In this document: positions 22,638 through 33,295 of the stretch, piece after piece
How the letters are laid out: the number at the start of each line of letters is the position of its first letter
Numbering within the stretch: position 1 is the stretch's first letter
Source of the DNA: Acanthosoma haemorrhoidale
Lineage: Eukaryota > Arthropoda > Insecta > Hemiptera > Acanthosomatidae
NCBI GenBank assembly: GCA_930367205.1
Contig: OV884013.1
Coordinates: 87,111,333 to 87,175,332, forward strand
Direction: 5' to 3'
DNA: 64,000 nucleotides
Translations under genes and position numbers: made by a program
Notes under the pieces: model-generated
Seen by the model: only the letters and a program-made list of their open reading frames with translations
Database searches by the model: none
Told to the model about the DNA's origin: nothing

Positions 22638-23026
22638 TTTGTCATTAGCTAAGATTTTTGTTAGTTAAAAAAAAAATAAAATAAAATAAAATACGTAGCG
22701 CCGGTGGGATTCCAGTGGCGAGTCACCGGTCTTGGCTCTGAGCCACCTATCAGGTCTGGCTCAGAACGGCTATGTATCGTGAACGACGGATAATGCCTCA
22801 GTCAAGATGGCCGACTACTCAATCCGATGTCACTATTATTTACACTTCACACCAATGTACTAGCAATCTACTCACTTATTGAGGGCTCCCTCGTGGCCAC
22901 CTCACTTAAGTTGCCAGTTGACACAATCCCAAAGCCGAAAAAGGGTCTATAAACGGTAGTTATCGGTATTGATTTGGAGAGCGATAGTTGTACGTGGTTG
23001 TTAATAGTAGTGCATGCGCAGAAACT
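22638..23026 (-). promoter_or_regulatory. Jk-A 5' UTR with presumed internal promoter
   Basis: On the minus strand this is the 389-bp leader before ORF1, ending in an AT-rich tract of AAAAT repeats (22667-22692 on +). The rest is GC-richer and contains an imperfect inverted repeat (ccggtgggattccagtggcg ... caccgg). Jockey-type leaders hold an internal RNA polymerase II promoter at the transcript start; the 5' end here reads agtttctgcgcatgc on the minus strand. No other copy in the window keeps this leader. Confidence 0.55.
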
Positions 23027-23557
23027 ACACCATTGATTAAAGTAAAAAAATTATTAGAAGAAACTTTACTGGTAAACGGGACATACGATCCAGGATCCCA
23101 AGTCTCTCTAATAAATTCAAAATTAATTAAGATAAAAAAAAAGACAGAAGACGTAAATAAGATATTTTTAAAAACAGTCAATGATGTGACACAAACAAAA
23201 GGTTTAGTAACCATAAAAGTAAAAATTTTTGACATAGAAAAATATGTTGGTGTGTTCATTGTAAGGAGAGATTGTGAATATTTTCTTATAGGATTAGATA
23301 TTGTAAAAGAATTTAGATTAAACCAAACTGAGAATCTACTAATATTACAGAAGAAAGAAGATGAAACAGGAAACACTGAGAAAAAGAAAGAAAAAAATGA
23401 AGAAGTTAAAGTGAATTTTAATGAACATATCGAAGAAGACGGGTTCAAAATAAAATTAGATTATTTAGCTTATATGAAACAGATTAAGATAGAAAGAAAA
23501 ATGAATCAAACTACAAAAACGAAAAAAAGCAATTTATTTAGAATGTCTGGCAATTAA
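23027..23557 (+). pseudogene. Gy-E aspartic protease region
   Basis: The frame resumes the Gy-E polyprotein after the Jk-A insertion. Near its start it has LVNGTYDPGSQVSLIN, the retropepsin active-site region with Asp-Pro-Gly in place of Asp-Thr/Ser-Gly, and about 60 residues later EYFLIGLDIVKEF, the second conserved block. The C-terminal third is Lys/Glu-rich and resembles the linker to the reverse transcriptase. The reverse transcriptase itself is missing: the next recognisable sequence is the middle of RNase H. A TAA closes the frame at 23557. Pro in the catalytic loop probably reduces or abolishes activity. Confidence 0.65.
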
Positions 23558-23760
23558 AGAGGCAATAAAATATTGGCAACACTGAAGAAAATTCATGGTA
23601 TTTTCAGATCACAAACCATTAGAAAATTTAAACATAAGAGCAAGAACGGATGAAGAACTTGGTGAGTTAACTTCTATTTGTCACAATACAATTTTGAAAT
23701 AAAATACATTCCGGGAAAGGATAGCACGAAAACAGATAGCTTGAGCAGAAATCCGGTATT
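23520..23760 (+). pseudogene. Gy-E RNase H remnant joined directly to the protease linker
   Basis: In a frame different from the protease this reads LECLAIKEAIKYW, then KFMVFSDHKPLENLNIRAR and, after another shift, LSQYNFEIKYIPGKDSTKTDSLSR. These are the middle and end of a Ty3/Gypsy RNase H. The whole reverse transcriptase and the N-terminal RNase H are absent, so an internal deletion of about 1 kb or more ends near 23525. Confidence 0.65.
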
Positions 23761-24727
23761 ACAACCAATTGAAAATAAAGAAGAAATGTTAAAAATAGTT
23801 AATTTGATAAAAATAAAAGAAATAAAAACAGATCAAGAGGAAAATAGAATATTAGAAAACACCAAAACAAAATTAATAGAAAAAGACGGAGTGTTCTATA
23901 ACAAAGTAAGAAATAAAGAAAAGATAATTTTATCTGAAAACTTAAGTCTAGAATTAACTGAAGAAATACATTCCGAATGGTGCCATATAGGAATTAAAAA
24001 AACGATGAATAGAGTATGCTGTTATCTTACAGCAAACAATATAACTACAAATATAATAAAAGTATGTAAAAACTGCGAAATATGTATTAAAAACAAATCC
24101 AGAGGGCAAGAAAAATATGAGCTTATGTCACAACTAGAGCCGGCAACAAAACCATTGGAAATAATGTCAATTGACACAATTGGAGGATTTGGAGGACAAA
24201 GATCAACAAAAAGATACCTCCGCCTGCTTATTGACCACTTTATAAGATATAAATTTATTTCAACATTAAAAACTCTGAATGCCACCGACTTCGTCAAGTT
24301 AGTAAATAATGTACTAGAAACAGACACAATAGGAATAATACTTACAGATCAATACCCAGGAATCAACTCAGTAGAATTCAAAGAGTTCCTAAGGGAAAAT
24401 GATGTTCGATTGATATTTACAGCAGTTAATGCACCCTTTTCCAGTGGTTTAAATGAGAGACTAAATCAAACTCTAGTCAATAAAATCAGACGTAAAATGA
24501 ACGAAAAAGGGAAGAAAAGACCCTGGACAACAGTTGCTAAAGAATGTGTGGATAAATATAATGAAACAGAACATACAGTAACTGGTTTTCCACCCAAGTA
24601 TTTACTAGATGGCACAGATACAAGCATTTCACCTGAAGAATTAAAAAAAGGAAACAATAAAGAAAACTGGGTGAATGGCGATAAATTAGCCTCAGAAAGA
24701 ACAGAAAAGTCTCATGAATATATTTGA
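23678..24727 (+). CDS. Gy-E integrase, nearly intact
   Basis: The 349-codon frame begins in the RNase H tail and then encodes integrase. The zinc-binding HHCC module has His 98 and His 103 and Cys 133 and Cys 136. The catalytic core has Asp 166 (IMSIDTIGG), Asp 224 (ILTDQYPG) and Glu 260 (SSGLNERLNQT). The Asp-Glu spacing of 35 residues is canonical DD35E, so the catalytic triad is complete. A frame change at 24700-24727 puts the C-terminal region (FDKTGRHWEFNTGD to about 24846) out of frame. In life the enzyme inserts the cDNA into chromosomes. The element around it is defective: no reverse transcriptase, split gag and no visible LTRs. No start codon of its own is expected, because it is released from Gag-Pol. 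Confidence 0.75.
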   Translation: MSQYNFEIKYIPGKDSTKTDSLSRNPVLQPIENKEEMLKIVNLIKIKEIKTDQEENRILENTKTKLIEKDGVFYNKVRNKEKIILSENLSLELTEEIHSEWCHIGIKKTMNRVCCYLTANNITTNIIKVCKNCEICIKNKSRGQEKYELMSQLEPATKPLEIMSIDTIGGFGGQRSTKRYLRLLIDHFIRYKFISTLKTLNATDFVKLVNNVLETDTIGIILTDQYPGINSVEFKEFLRENDVRLIFTAVNAPFSSGLNERLNQTLVNKIRRKMNEKGKKRPWTTVAKECVDKYNETEHTVTGFPPKYLLDGTDTSISPEELKKGNNKENWVNGDKLASERTEKSHEYI

Positions 24728-26920
24728 TAAAACTGGAAGACATTGGGAATTTAACACAGGAGATAAAATATATATAGAGAATGTCAACAAATTAAACAGG
24801 AAAAAATTAGATGAATTAAAATTGGTTGAGTTAAATATATATAAGTAATGACGACGTGGAGACTTAATTTGCTACACATCTCAGTTTGAAACAAAAAATG
24901 TATTTTTTAATTACAAAGTAATTTATTATTGTAGATTATTCTTCATTAGGACCTCTTTAATTTATAACATCATTAAGTGTTGCGACAGTAATATTGATTT
25001 TTATAATTAAAGTTTAAAAATTACAGATAACTAATCAGGAAGTAAATATCTTGAACACTTTTAAAAATGATAGCATTATTTTATTTGAATACCAATTTAA
25101 TTTATTAATAAACGACACCTCCCACGTTATATGAAGAATGTTTCATATCGGTTCTGTACTAAATAGAAACTCTACAAAGATTTATTGTCTCTACGTCGGC
25201 TGGGGGAGACCCACAAGGACCAGACCAGCTGGGTGCGAGTACGGATGAAATAAGGATTTATTTATTTCCAATAAGGGTTTCTGGTTTTGAAAAAACTCTC
25301 CCATGAATACCTTAAAAGACAAATTTCAGTTTATGTAGTTGGTAGTTGGTCGTATATTATAAAATATTCGATTGGATGAAATAACGTCAATTTTGGCGTA
25401 CGCTTGCTCACACATATTCAAAACATAAAAAAAAGTAAAAAAAAAAAAGAGGAGGCTTGATGATACACCTTAGCTCCACTCCCCCTTCACAGCCAATGAT
25501 TACTGCACAACCCGATATTCAGTTGAAATTGAAATCATTTATTAAACTGAGAGGAAGGGAATATGCCCCTGCCATATCCCGATATTATTTCCCTCACGGG
25601 GGCCATTTCCCTGACTGCGATGGTAGGCGCGGAGACTGATGCTCCTCTCCGGCAAACTGGATGTTTATAAACTGCCTCCTTCTTGTAGTTTGGTGCGATT
25701 TCTCAGATGGAGGGCACGATAAGCATCTCGCCTGAGCCCGCGACTTATTGCATCCGAAGAGGGAATGTGCGCTCAATAGACCGGACCATTTATCCGCGGT
25801 CTTGGTCAGATGGGATTTTATTTATCAACGTATCACCTCCACTGATATCTTAATAAATCGAAAAAAGTAAGAATTTATAGCCAGTTCCATGTCTTGAGGT
25901 CCGAATACCACATGATGAGGTAATCTAAATTGAGAGATGTAGTCATTCAATTAACGCAAATAGGATAAGGATAAATAGGAGTAAGTAAATAAACCTCAAG
26001 TACAATAAGATTAAAAGCAAATGCTTAATTATTAACAAATGTGCACCACTCCATGGTTTACTTACAATTTATTTTTGTACTGTTACAAACACTTTAAAAG
26101 CTAAAAGATTAAATAATGACTCCTAAGTGGCCCGATCTGATACTGCAATAAATGATACTTGAAAAAAGATGATTAAATATATTTAGAAACCTCCCATGAC
26201 ATACTAATAGTATACACTTACAGGCTATTTGTATGTAGGGTCCATTATCTCTAACAACTCGTTCTATACGTAAGCATTACATAAAATAGCATATTAAAAA
26301 GTTGTTTCAGAAATATGTGGTTGGTCATTTTGTAGACAAATCGTTTTGTAGAAACTCTAATTTCTTATTTGACTGTCTGGAAAGTGAGGATATTTGTGAA
26401 AAAAGTAATGATGACAACTGTTTAATAAATGCACCTGTTGTTGTTATATGTATTTCTTCGTAATTGTTTTCTAATTAAATCGGAGCTCTTTCCTTTTCTT
26501 AAGCAAGGGTATATGGTTATTAAGTGACTAACTATTGTTTGACTTTAACACTGTGTTGACTTCGTAGAAGAATTGAAAAACGTAAATTCTGGTTGGTTAA
26601 TCATGAATTCTCAATCTAAAGAGCAATTGTATGTTACAGCTGAAAAAAAAGACAAAAGCTCATGCAAGTATAAAACAACACTCATGCTAAATTTGTCCTT
26701 TTCCGGTTGTCTTCTTCATATACTTCATTGTTTTCTCGTAGACCTCTTGTTGTAAGCCAAGCCCACATATGATCTGAGAGCTTCAGAATTTACTCAGCTG
26801 AAAATGTCTATCACAGTCTTTTTGGCGTCACTTAGTGTGAAGAGATTTTATTGGTTTACTGGAGCCACCCTGAGAACGCGTCGTTAGAAGTATTGCCATA
26901 TGGTGAACATCAACCACCTG
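24728..26920. other. Integrase tail, then AT-rich gene-free DNA with a GC-richer block at 25450-25830
   Basis: The first 120 bp finish the Gy-E integrase C-terminus in another frame (NKLNRKKLDELKL). After that no gene or LTR is evident. The block at 25450-25830 is GC-richer, with unmatched complex sequence on both strands and short antiparallel frames, and is a candidate conserved non-coding element. The rest is AT-rich. Confidence 0.4.
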
Positions 26921-27050
26921 CTTGAAACCATCAGCTTCTGAGTGGATAGAGTGATTCCTTAAGAAAAAAAAGAATGTCTGTTAAGAGATCAGGACAAACG
27001 GTGATAGTTGTGAAAGCCTCTACACAAAGGGCTATTTAAATGCAGTATTT
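26921..27050 (+). repeat. Direct repeat, copy 1
   Basis: The segment starts cttgaaaccatcagcttctg and continues with agagatcaggacaaacg and ctctacacaaagggctatt. A diverged copy lies at 27341-27472 in the same direction, 420 bp downstream. Nothing else in the window matches it. It may be the remains of a tandem-duplicated transposon or a decayed coding segment; no domain is recognised. Confidence 0.6.
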
Positions 27051-27340
27051 CTGGAAATTTTCATTCAGGTTTAAGTATTTATTTATTATTTGTAGCAAAA
27101 TTAAGGAATCGTCTGCTTGGGAAACACTTCTGAAAAAAGACGTCCATTTTTCTCTTTCATATGCTTAACACGAAACGAACCACAAACATTTTTTGACAAT
27201 ATAGGTACGAAATTAGATAGAATTAAAAAAAAACCAAGCATTAAAACATGAAATAATTACCAGCCCTATGCTCAAAATGGTTGAACGATTCTCTCGTGAA
27301 GCATCCTCCTTATCATCAACGTCGCTTAGAGAGTGGTATT

Positions 27341-27472
27341 TGAAACCATCAGCTTCTGAGTGGAAAGAGTAATTCCGTAAAAAAAAAATAAGTCTGCTAA
27401 GAGATCAGGGCAAACGATGAAAGTTGTGGAAGTCTCTACACAAAGGACTATTAAAATATAATATCCTGTAAT
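27341..27472 (+). repeat. Direct repeat, copy 2
   Basis: It matches the copy at 26921 over about 130 bp with scattered substitutions and small indels (agagatcagggcaaacg, ctctacacaaaggactatt). Confidence 0.6.
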
Positions 27473-28739
27473 TCAATCAAGTCGAATGAGGTTTGACTAG
27501 TCAAAGGTTATTATTTTCGAAACAACCACTTAACCCAAAACCTTGCAAATGTCACGTGCAACAAATTTTTAAGTAGACATTTTTTCTTAAATGCTTCATT
27601 TCTTGTATAATTGCACCGGCATGGGAGCGTGGTAATAGATTGTCGAAAATGGTTGTGATATTCATACTTGGATTTCTGAAATACTCAATCGTTCGAAAAT
27701 ATAGAATATAGAAAATATAAAAACTTACACTACTTCATCTTTAAGACCAAGTTCAAGAACAGTAATTCCTTTGCCTTCATTTCTAGTTTCACCTTTGTTT
27801 TTTTTTTTATGAAATTACTCTATTTCTACAACCACAATATACGGTATATTTTGGATGATAATCATAAGTACTTTCAATACTTTCAAATGTGGAGTGAAAA
27901 CATCAGCTCACCTGTATGTCTGTGGATACTCCTATAGAAGTTGTACAATAAATTTATCTATCTTAAATTAAAAAAAAAATATATAAGCGTATTTACACAA
28001 CAACAAAGTCATATACGAATTGTTTACATATATTAATGGTCAACGTTACACCCTCTTTTTGTATACCTTTATTAGGTCTTCATAACAAAAAAAGAAAGTA
28101 GATGTTAAGAAAAGTGGTAATAAGTATTGACAAAAGGTAGGTAGTTAATTTTAGATGAAAAAAAAGTTAGATATAAGATCACTGATATAAATATTTAACA
28201 GTTAGCATGTTTGAAGTCATACAATATAAATAATAGATTATTAGTAATAGGTACTATAACAAACTTAGTTAAATAACAAACTATAGGGTAAAATGTAAAA
28301 GAGGGGCTGCTAGCTAATGTGTAATCGCAATAGACGTGAGAAAAAAAAGAGTGTGTTGCAAGCAAGTTGCGAATGATAGTATTTAAATTTGCCTGATAAT
28401 GGTAACATAAAAAATAAAATTTATAATCTGAAGTAGACATGACAAAACAATATTAATAAGTAAATCTTATGAAAACCTTACAACTATCTTAAAATAATCG
28501 GAGCCGATTACCCGACAAGCTCTTCTCTCACTAGTTTAAGAAACTATTTTTCTTTTTTCACATAAACGTCCTAAATTTTGTTTGCATATATTTAAAATAA
28601 TTGAATTTAGTACATAATTGACGTTAACAAAATTTAGTCAGTAAAAAAAATATTTCCTTGAGTACAGAAGATAAAGAATAAAAAGTAACCTTCTGCAAAC
28701 AAGTGATCTTATATTAAAATGGCATATTGAACATTAGCC
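27473..28739. other. AT-rich gene-free stretch
   Basis: I see only AT-rich DNA with homopolymers. A minus-strand 81-codon frame at 28195-28440 has no motif. Confidence 0.5.
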
Positions 28740-29110
28740 AATCAGCTTCTCCTTGAGCGTCAATTACATTCCACTTTCAGCTTCCACGTCCAAAGCCAGC
28801 GGGCTGTCACATGCAGAGCCGCCTCCTCCCAAGCAATAATCCTCCAGCATCGGAGGTAGCCTGGCTGGAGATTTATCCGCCCTACCGACCCCATCCATCA
28901 GGATGTCTGTCGCCTCTTCCCCTCCCATTAGGGAAATTGGAAAAACCTGCGTCCCCTCACTTTTTATGAAGTCGGGGATCATCCTCCCGTCCGGGTCCTT
29001 GCACCAGCCAAGATTGATTAAACCCATTCCGGATCATGGAGCGGGTGCGTTCCTCGTATCTGTCATGGGGAGGTTCGATGCTTATCTTGCCGAGGATATT
29101 ACATAGGCCC
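28740..29110. promoter_or_regulatory. GC-rich island, candidate conserved non-coding element or small exon
   Basis: A compact island with clearly higher GC than either flank. An 87-codon minus-strand frame (28764-29027) and a 67-codon plus-strand frame overlap antiparallel, which speaks for composition rather than coding. The minus-strand frame is Gly/Asp-rich without a known domain. No copy occurs elsewhere. Confidence 0.25.
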
Positions 29111-29195
29111 GAAAAAAAATATTGTTCAATCAACAAGATGGATAGGTTATATCATCACGGAAGGTAACAGGTAGGTTCTTATAAGACGGAAAACG

Positions 29196-30470
29196 GAATG
29201 TAGGGTATATTAAGATCGTTATGAAGGGTTTTGTCGCTGACGTAATAAGGGGCATTTACTATTGAGGACTTTTAATTGAAAGGATTGGATACGCTTGATG
29301 TTCGACTTTTTTTCTATCCCCCATAGCTCTATTCCGTATGTCCAGATTGGCTTAAGTATAACCTTGTAAATAAGTAGTTTGTTTTCTATTGAGAGGTGGG
29401 ATGTCCTTCGAAGTAGTCTGTACAGTTGTCCAAAGCGTCAGTTTAGTTTTAGCCTCGTATGTGGGTTCCAGGTCAGTCGTTTGTCGAGATGGAAGCCTAA
29501 GTACCATACTCTCTTGGATACAGGAAGAGGTATAGAAGTAAAATAAAGTAGTGGACAAGACTTGCGACAGAGGTGAAGGTAATGTGGGAACATTTTGCTT
29601 CATTAACTTTGATCCTCCATTGGTTGCACCAATAATCGATCTCATGTGTTTCTGAAGGGTATGGGATGCTATATCGGGGTCTGGGTGGGATGACAAGACT
29701 GCAGTGTCATCTGCCAATGTTGCCAGAAAGGTTTTAGGGGTAGAGGGGACATTAGCGGTGTATAGGTTATAGAGGATGCTATATAGGTAGGACCCAGGAC
29801 ACTACCCTGTGGAATCCATAAAAGTATGGGATAGTAGTTAGAATATTGTAAACCACAGCGGACTAGGAAGAAACGGTTTGAAAGGACTGTATGATCAAGA
29901 AAAGGGTCTGTGGTAAATATCTTATGAGCTTGTAGAGCAAACCTGCGTGCAAAACCCTGTCAAATGCTTGAGCTATATCAATAAAGGGAGCAGTGCAATA
30001 CTGTTTGGTTTCTAAGGCTGAGGAGATGTCATCAACAACGCGAAGGCCTTGTTGAGCAGTGGAATGTCGGTGACTGAAACCAAACTGGTGTGTATAAAAA
30101 AGGTTTTTGGATTCAACAATTGGAAGTAGACGTTTTAATAGGAGGTTCTCAGATATTTTTGAGAGGATAGGAAGTAGTCTAATTGGACAGTAAGATGAGG
30201 CGTCATTGGGTGGTTTACTGGGTTTGGTGAATAGGACAATAATGGAATGTTTCCAGAGGAGAGGGAAGTGCGTCGTTCGGATAATGCAATTATATATGTA
30301 GGTTAGGAAGAATATGGCTTTAGGAGGAAGTTGTTTGAGAATTTGAGGAGTAAGGAGATCATATCCAGGGGATCTTGGTAAGGTAAGTTTTTCAGAAGGT
30401 ATTTGACTTCAAAGGGGTCAATGGCTTTTGTTAGAAGAGAGAGAAAGAGAGGAATAGGTATGAAGTGAGG
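29196..30470 (-). pseudogene. Jk-A copy 3 reverse transcriptase remnant
   Basis: The strongest piece is the minus frame 29352-29717, beginning MADDTAVLSSHPDPD. This is the F-A-D-D-T motif with the Phe codon replaced by Met context, followed by the frame-shifted thumb. Upstream pieces on the minus strand correspond to the finger and palm regions seen in copy 2 (15300-14740). Multiple frameshifts are present. Confidence 0.65.
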
Positions 30471-30479
30471 AAATCTTCG

Positions 30480-31400
30480 ACAGTTAAGCTGTGAGTATGG
30501 TTTTGATGAGAAAGGTGAGGTGTGAAAGTATGGGAAAGATGCAGAGCAAATTCCCCCGACCTATTCCCATCCGAAGCCACCCAGGACCCGTCATCACGAC
30601 GGAGTGATTGTGAAACAGCATGATACTTTAGAATTTTTTTGGTTACATTCCACAACGAGTTATTCCTGGTGGAAGGGGATGTGAGGTGGTAATTGAATGA
30701 ATCAGAATGGAAGTATGCCAATAGCCGCTTTACCATTCGGCAGTACTGATTGTACGAGCGGCGATCAGCAGGATGCCGGGATCTTTTCCACACTGTTCTG
30801 AAGTGGCGTTTGGATTGGATAAGATCTTTGAGATGCCGAGGTAAACGATAATGATAAAAAGTAAAGGAGATCTGGATTTCGATTGAGATCTGATGGCCAG
30901 TAGGTGACTGCGTCAGAAGAGATAGTGGGGAAATGATTCCGCATGAGTGTAGAGAGCAAAGCACGTCCTCGTGTATTCGTGGATCTTGACCTCAATGTTG
31001 GTGCTTCGCATTAAAGTCCCCACCCACAAGGAAACGATGTCCGATGGAGTCTAGAAAGGAGATGAATTGGGAATCGGAAATGGATTTATTGGGAGGGCAG
31101 TACGCTGATGCTAGTGTAAGAGGAAAAGTGAAGGTGGTGATTGACACTGCAGTGGACTGAAGGAAATCATTATTAAGGAGTTATGGACAATGACAGTGGC
31201 ACCTGCATGAGCTCTTCCATCTGTGTGGTCTGTTCGATAAGTCTGGTACTGTCGAACGGTAAATAGTTGTTTACCCTTTAAGTCTTGTTTCAGTAATAAG
31301 AGCTACGTGGATGTTCTAGTCGTGGAGTAGTTCTGTCAGTTTGTTAGTGTGGGTGAGAGCACCAAGGAGAATGGATAAGGAGTCAGAAGGATCCACTTTT
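30480..31400 (-). pseudogene. Jk-A copy 3 endonuclease and linker remnant
   Basis: The frame 30431-30964 joins an endonuclease piece (TQSPTGHQISIEIQIS, another frame) to the Arg-rich linker LPRHLKDLIQSKR, across a deletion of the endonuclease C-terminus including the SDHSP motif. The GGDFNAKH region is represented by gtgggtggggactttaatgc on the minus strand near 31010. It is non-functional. Confidence 0.6.
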
Positions 31401-31429
31401 GGATTCTGTTTAACGAGGACAAGATAGGA

Positions 31430-32622
31430 GACAAGATTTGTAAAAAGGGAAAAGAGAGGGGTAATTAGGGTTCTAAACTCTGTAAGGAATGCTCATAATA
31501 GGCTAGTGAGATCTGAAGAGCTTGAAGGTGGAGGAACATGTGAGATGTGTGGTTGAGGATGGGATTGGGTGTACTAGATGAACGGACTTCTGAGGAAGAT
31601 GAACTTACGGACGAGTAGAGGGCAGTGCCTGCGACTGCTCTGTGTTCCGAACCACATCAGCAAAAATACTGAAGGCCTCAAATTTCTGGATGGGCCGCTT
31701 CTTGTTGCTAGTTTCTCTTCTTCTGGCCGACGGCGTTGTTCGCTGCTGGAGTTCAGCGGTCTGTGAGCCTAACAGCCCTTGTAGTTGGCCGAATGGCCTT
31801 GCTGGCAGAGCACCAATACAACAGGCGATTTCAGGGGTTTTTGCACAATTCACTTTTGTGCTGACCACTGCACTTTACACACCTAGGAGGGTGTTCCCAT
31901 ATGCCTGACAGTTATGGCACTGGACGATGTTGCGTTTGGGGTAAGGTTTTTCGACCTGTAATCTTGTGTAATACAGGTGGGCTATTTAGTTCATAGATTT
32001 TTTTCTACTCATGGTGTTCGCTCTAAATCGAAAAAGAACAAGGGTAGCGGTGTTTTGATCGCTTCGTCTTGCTGCCTATCCTTATAGAGCACGTTCGTTA
32101 TTTGGTGAACTTTGAATCCCAGAGCTGAGAGTTTTTCAATTTCATCAGATGGTGTGGTCGGGTGCAGATTTGTGATTACTACTCGTATTGATCTTTTTAG
32201 CTTTAACTGGTAAGTATGGAAGTCGGCTTTAATTTCTTCCAAATACTTAATAATGGCCCGATAAGTATCGGGAGTGTCCGGCGAAATTTTTGTATCCCGA
32301 GACCGATTGAGGCACGTATATTTTCCTGTACCTACAATTTTACTCATTCGTGAGCATAGCAATTTGAAATTGCTAATATTTCTTACAAATATAGCAGGCG
32401 GCTTGGGCTGTGAGGGTGTTTTGATAACTTCCATGTCGTCTGGTTGGATATTTCTCAGTACTTCGAAGAACGGAGATTCGTCAACTGTTTCTTTTTTTGA
32501 AGTGGCGATGGTAGGTAGGTCTTCCATCGAGCTGGCGGTAGATGAATTTATTGGAGAAATGTTCCTATTAGATCTTCTTGGCTTTTGCTTAATAGACGAT
32601 GGAGTCGGATAGTAAGACCTTC
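31430..32622 (-). pseudogene. Jk-A copy 3 ORF1 (Gag-like)
   Basis: This is the longest ORF1 segment without a large insertion. The frame 32009-32527 carries PPAIFVRNISNFKLL, YTCLNRSRDTKISPDT, the PRE_C2HC-like block VITNLHPTTPSDEIEKLSALGF and LPLFFFDLERTP. The zinc-knuckle region at 31880-31930 is out of frame (catatgcctgacagttatgg). It shows as a single stretch the sequence that is duplicated as TGGCCGGATGGTCTT in copy 2. Confidence 0.7.
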
Positions 32623-32781
32623 ATAAAACGATTGTACAGTTCATAAGCTTAATCAACCCTCATTTCGTCACCAGGGCTAGGGTAACTAAGCATCCCCCTC
32701 GTGTCGACCCAACAGTTCTCAATAAAGAAGATATTTGAAAGGAAACCAGAAGTGGCACTGGACTGAAGAAGATCCTGCAAA

Positions 32782-33238
32782 TTGCAGTATTTGCAAACTG
32801 ACGCCAGTGGAGTTGCTTTAGGGGCTCAATTATACCAAATTATTGATAAAGAAATTACGATAGTACAGTACGCGAGTTGTATGCTGCGAGATAGAGAAAT
32901 CAAATATAGTGCTACCGAGATAGAATTATATGCAATAGTCTGGGCGATCCGACGTTTTCAAACATTTCTACTTGGAAGGAAATTTGTAATTCAAACCTTT
33001 ATGATCGGTTTGAGTTTCTTGAGTAAGTTTGGACACTTGCCTTCAACGGTGGAATTTATTATTACGACAGTTTGATTATGAGATAGAATACATAAAGGGT
33101 ACAGAAAATATAGCAGCTGATTGTTTATCCATATATAACAATAAGCAGTTAATAAATCACAAACCCGAGCTAGCACAAGTCAACCAAATTTCAATAAACC
33201 ACAATTTAGAATCAATTCCCATTTTATATCCAATTTAG
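32782..33238 (+). pseudogene. Gy-H RNase H
   Basis: The first frame reads QTDASGVALGAQLYQ (catalytic Asp region), YSATEIELYAIVWAIRRFQTFLLG (catalytic Glu region) and then KFVIQTF, where the usual Thr-Asp-His is replaced. After a frameshift the second frame gives QRWNLLLRQFDYEIEYIKGTENIAADCLSI, with the conserved Ala-Asp near the end. In the polyprotein it removes RNA from the RNA-DNA hybrid. Confidence 0.7.
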
Positions 33239-33295
33239 AAAAACCCCATTTTTCAATCGAATAAAGGTTGTCAATAGTCAGCCAGTCCTCAGGAA

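Larger units (their letters stand above)
12760..23026 (-). mobile_element. Full-length Jk-A Jockey-like retrotransposon, copy 2, carrying two nested insertions
   Basis: On the minus strand the parts appear in order: 5' UTR (23026-22638), ORF1 start (22637-21726), rest of ORF1 (16977-16664), ORF2 endonuclease (16557-15475), reverse transcriptase (15474-14710 and 13789-13100), 3' UTR and AT-rich tail (13090-12760). It is bounded by the 12-bp duplication ACACCATTGATT (12748-12759 and 23027-23038). Subtracting the two insertions and their duplications leaves about 4.57 kb, normal for Jockey elements. It is the only copy in the window with a 5' UTR, so its 5' end at 23026 rests on the duplication alone. 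ORF1 and ORF2 contain stops and small deletions, so it is dead. Confidence 0.85.
29196..32622 (-). mobile_element. Jk-A copy 3, missing its 3' end and 5' UTR
   Basis: On the minus strand it runs from early ORF1 (about 32622) through ORF2 endonuclease and reverse transcriptase to a point inside the RT C-terminus at about 29196. The RT end, the 3' UTR and the tail are absent. LINE copies are normally truncated at the 5' end, so loss of the 3' end implies later rearrangement or deletion. Internal deletions lie near 30850 (about 260 bp of endonuclease-RT linker), near 31370, and in the FADD-thumb region. All frames are broken. Confidence 0.8.
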
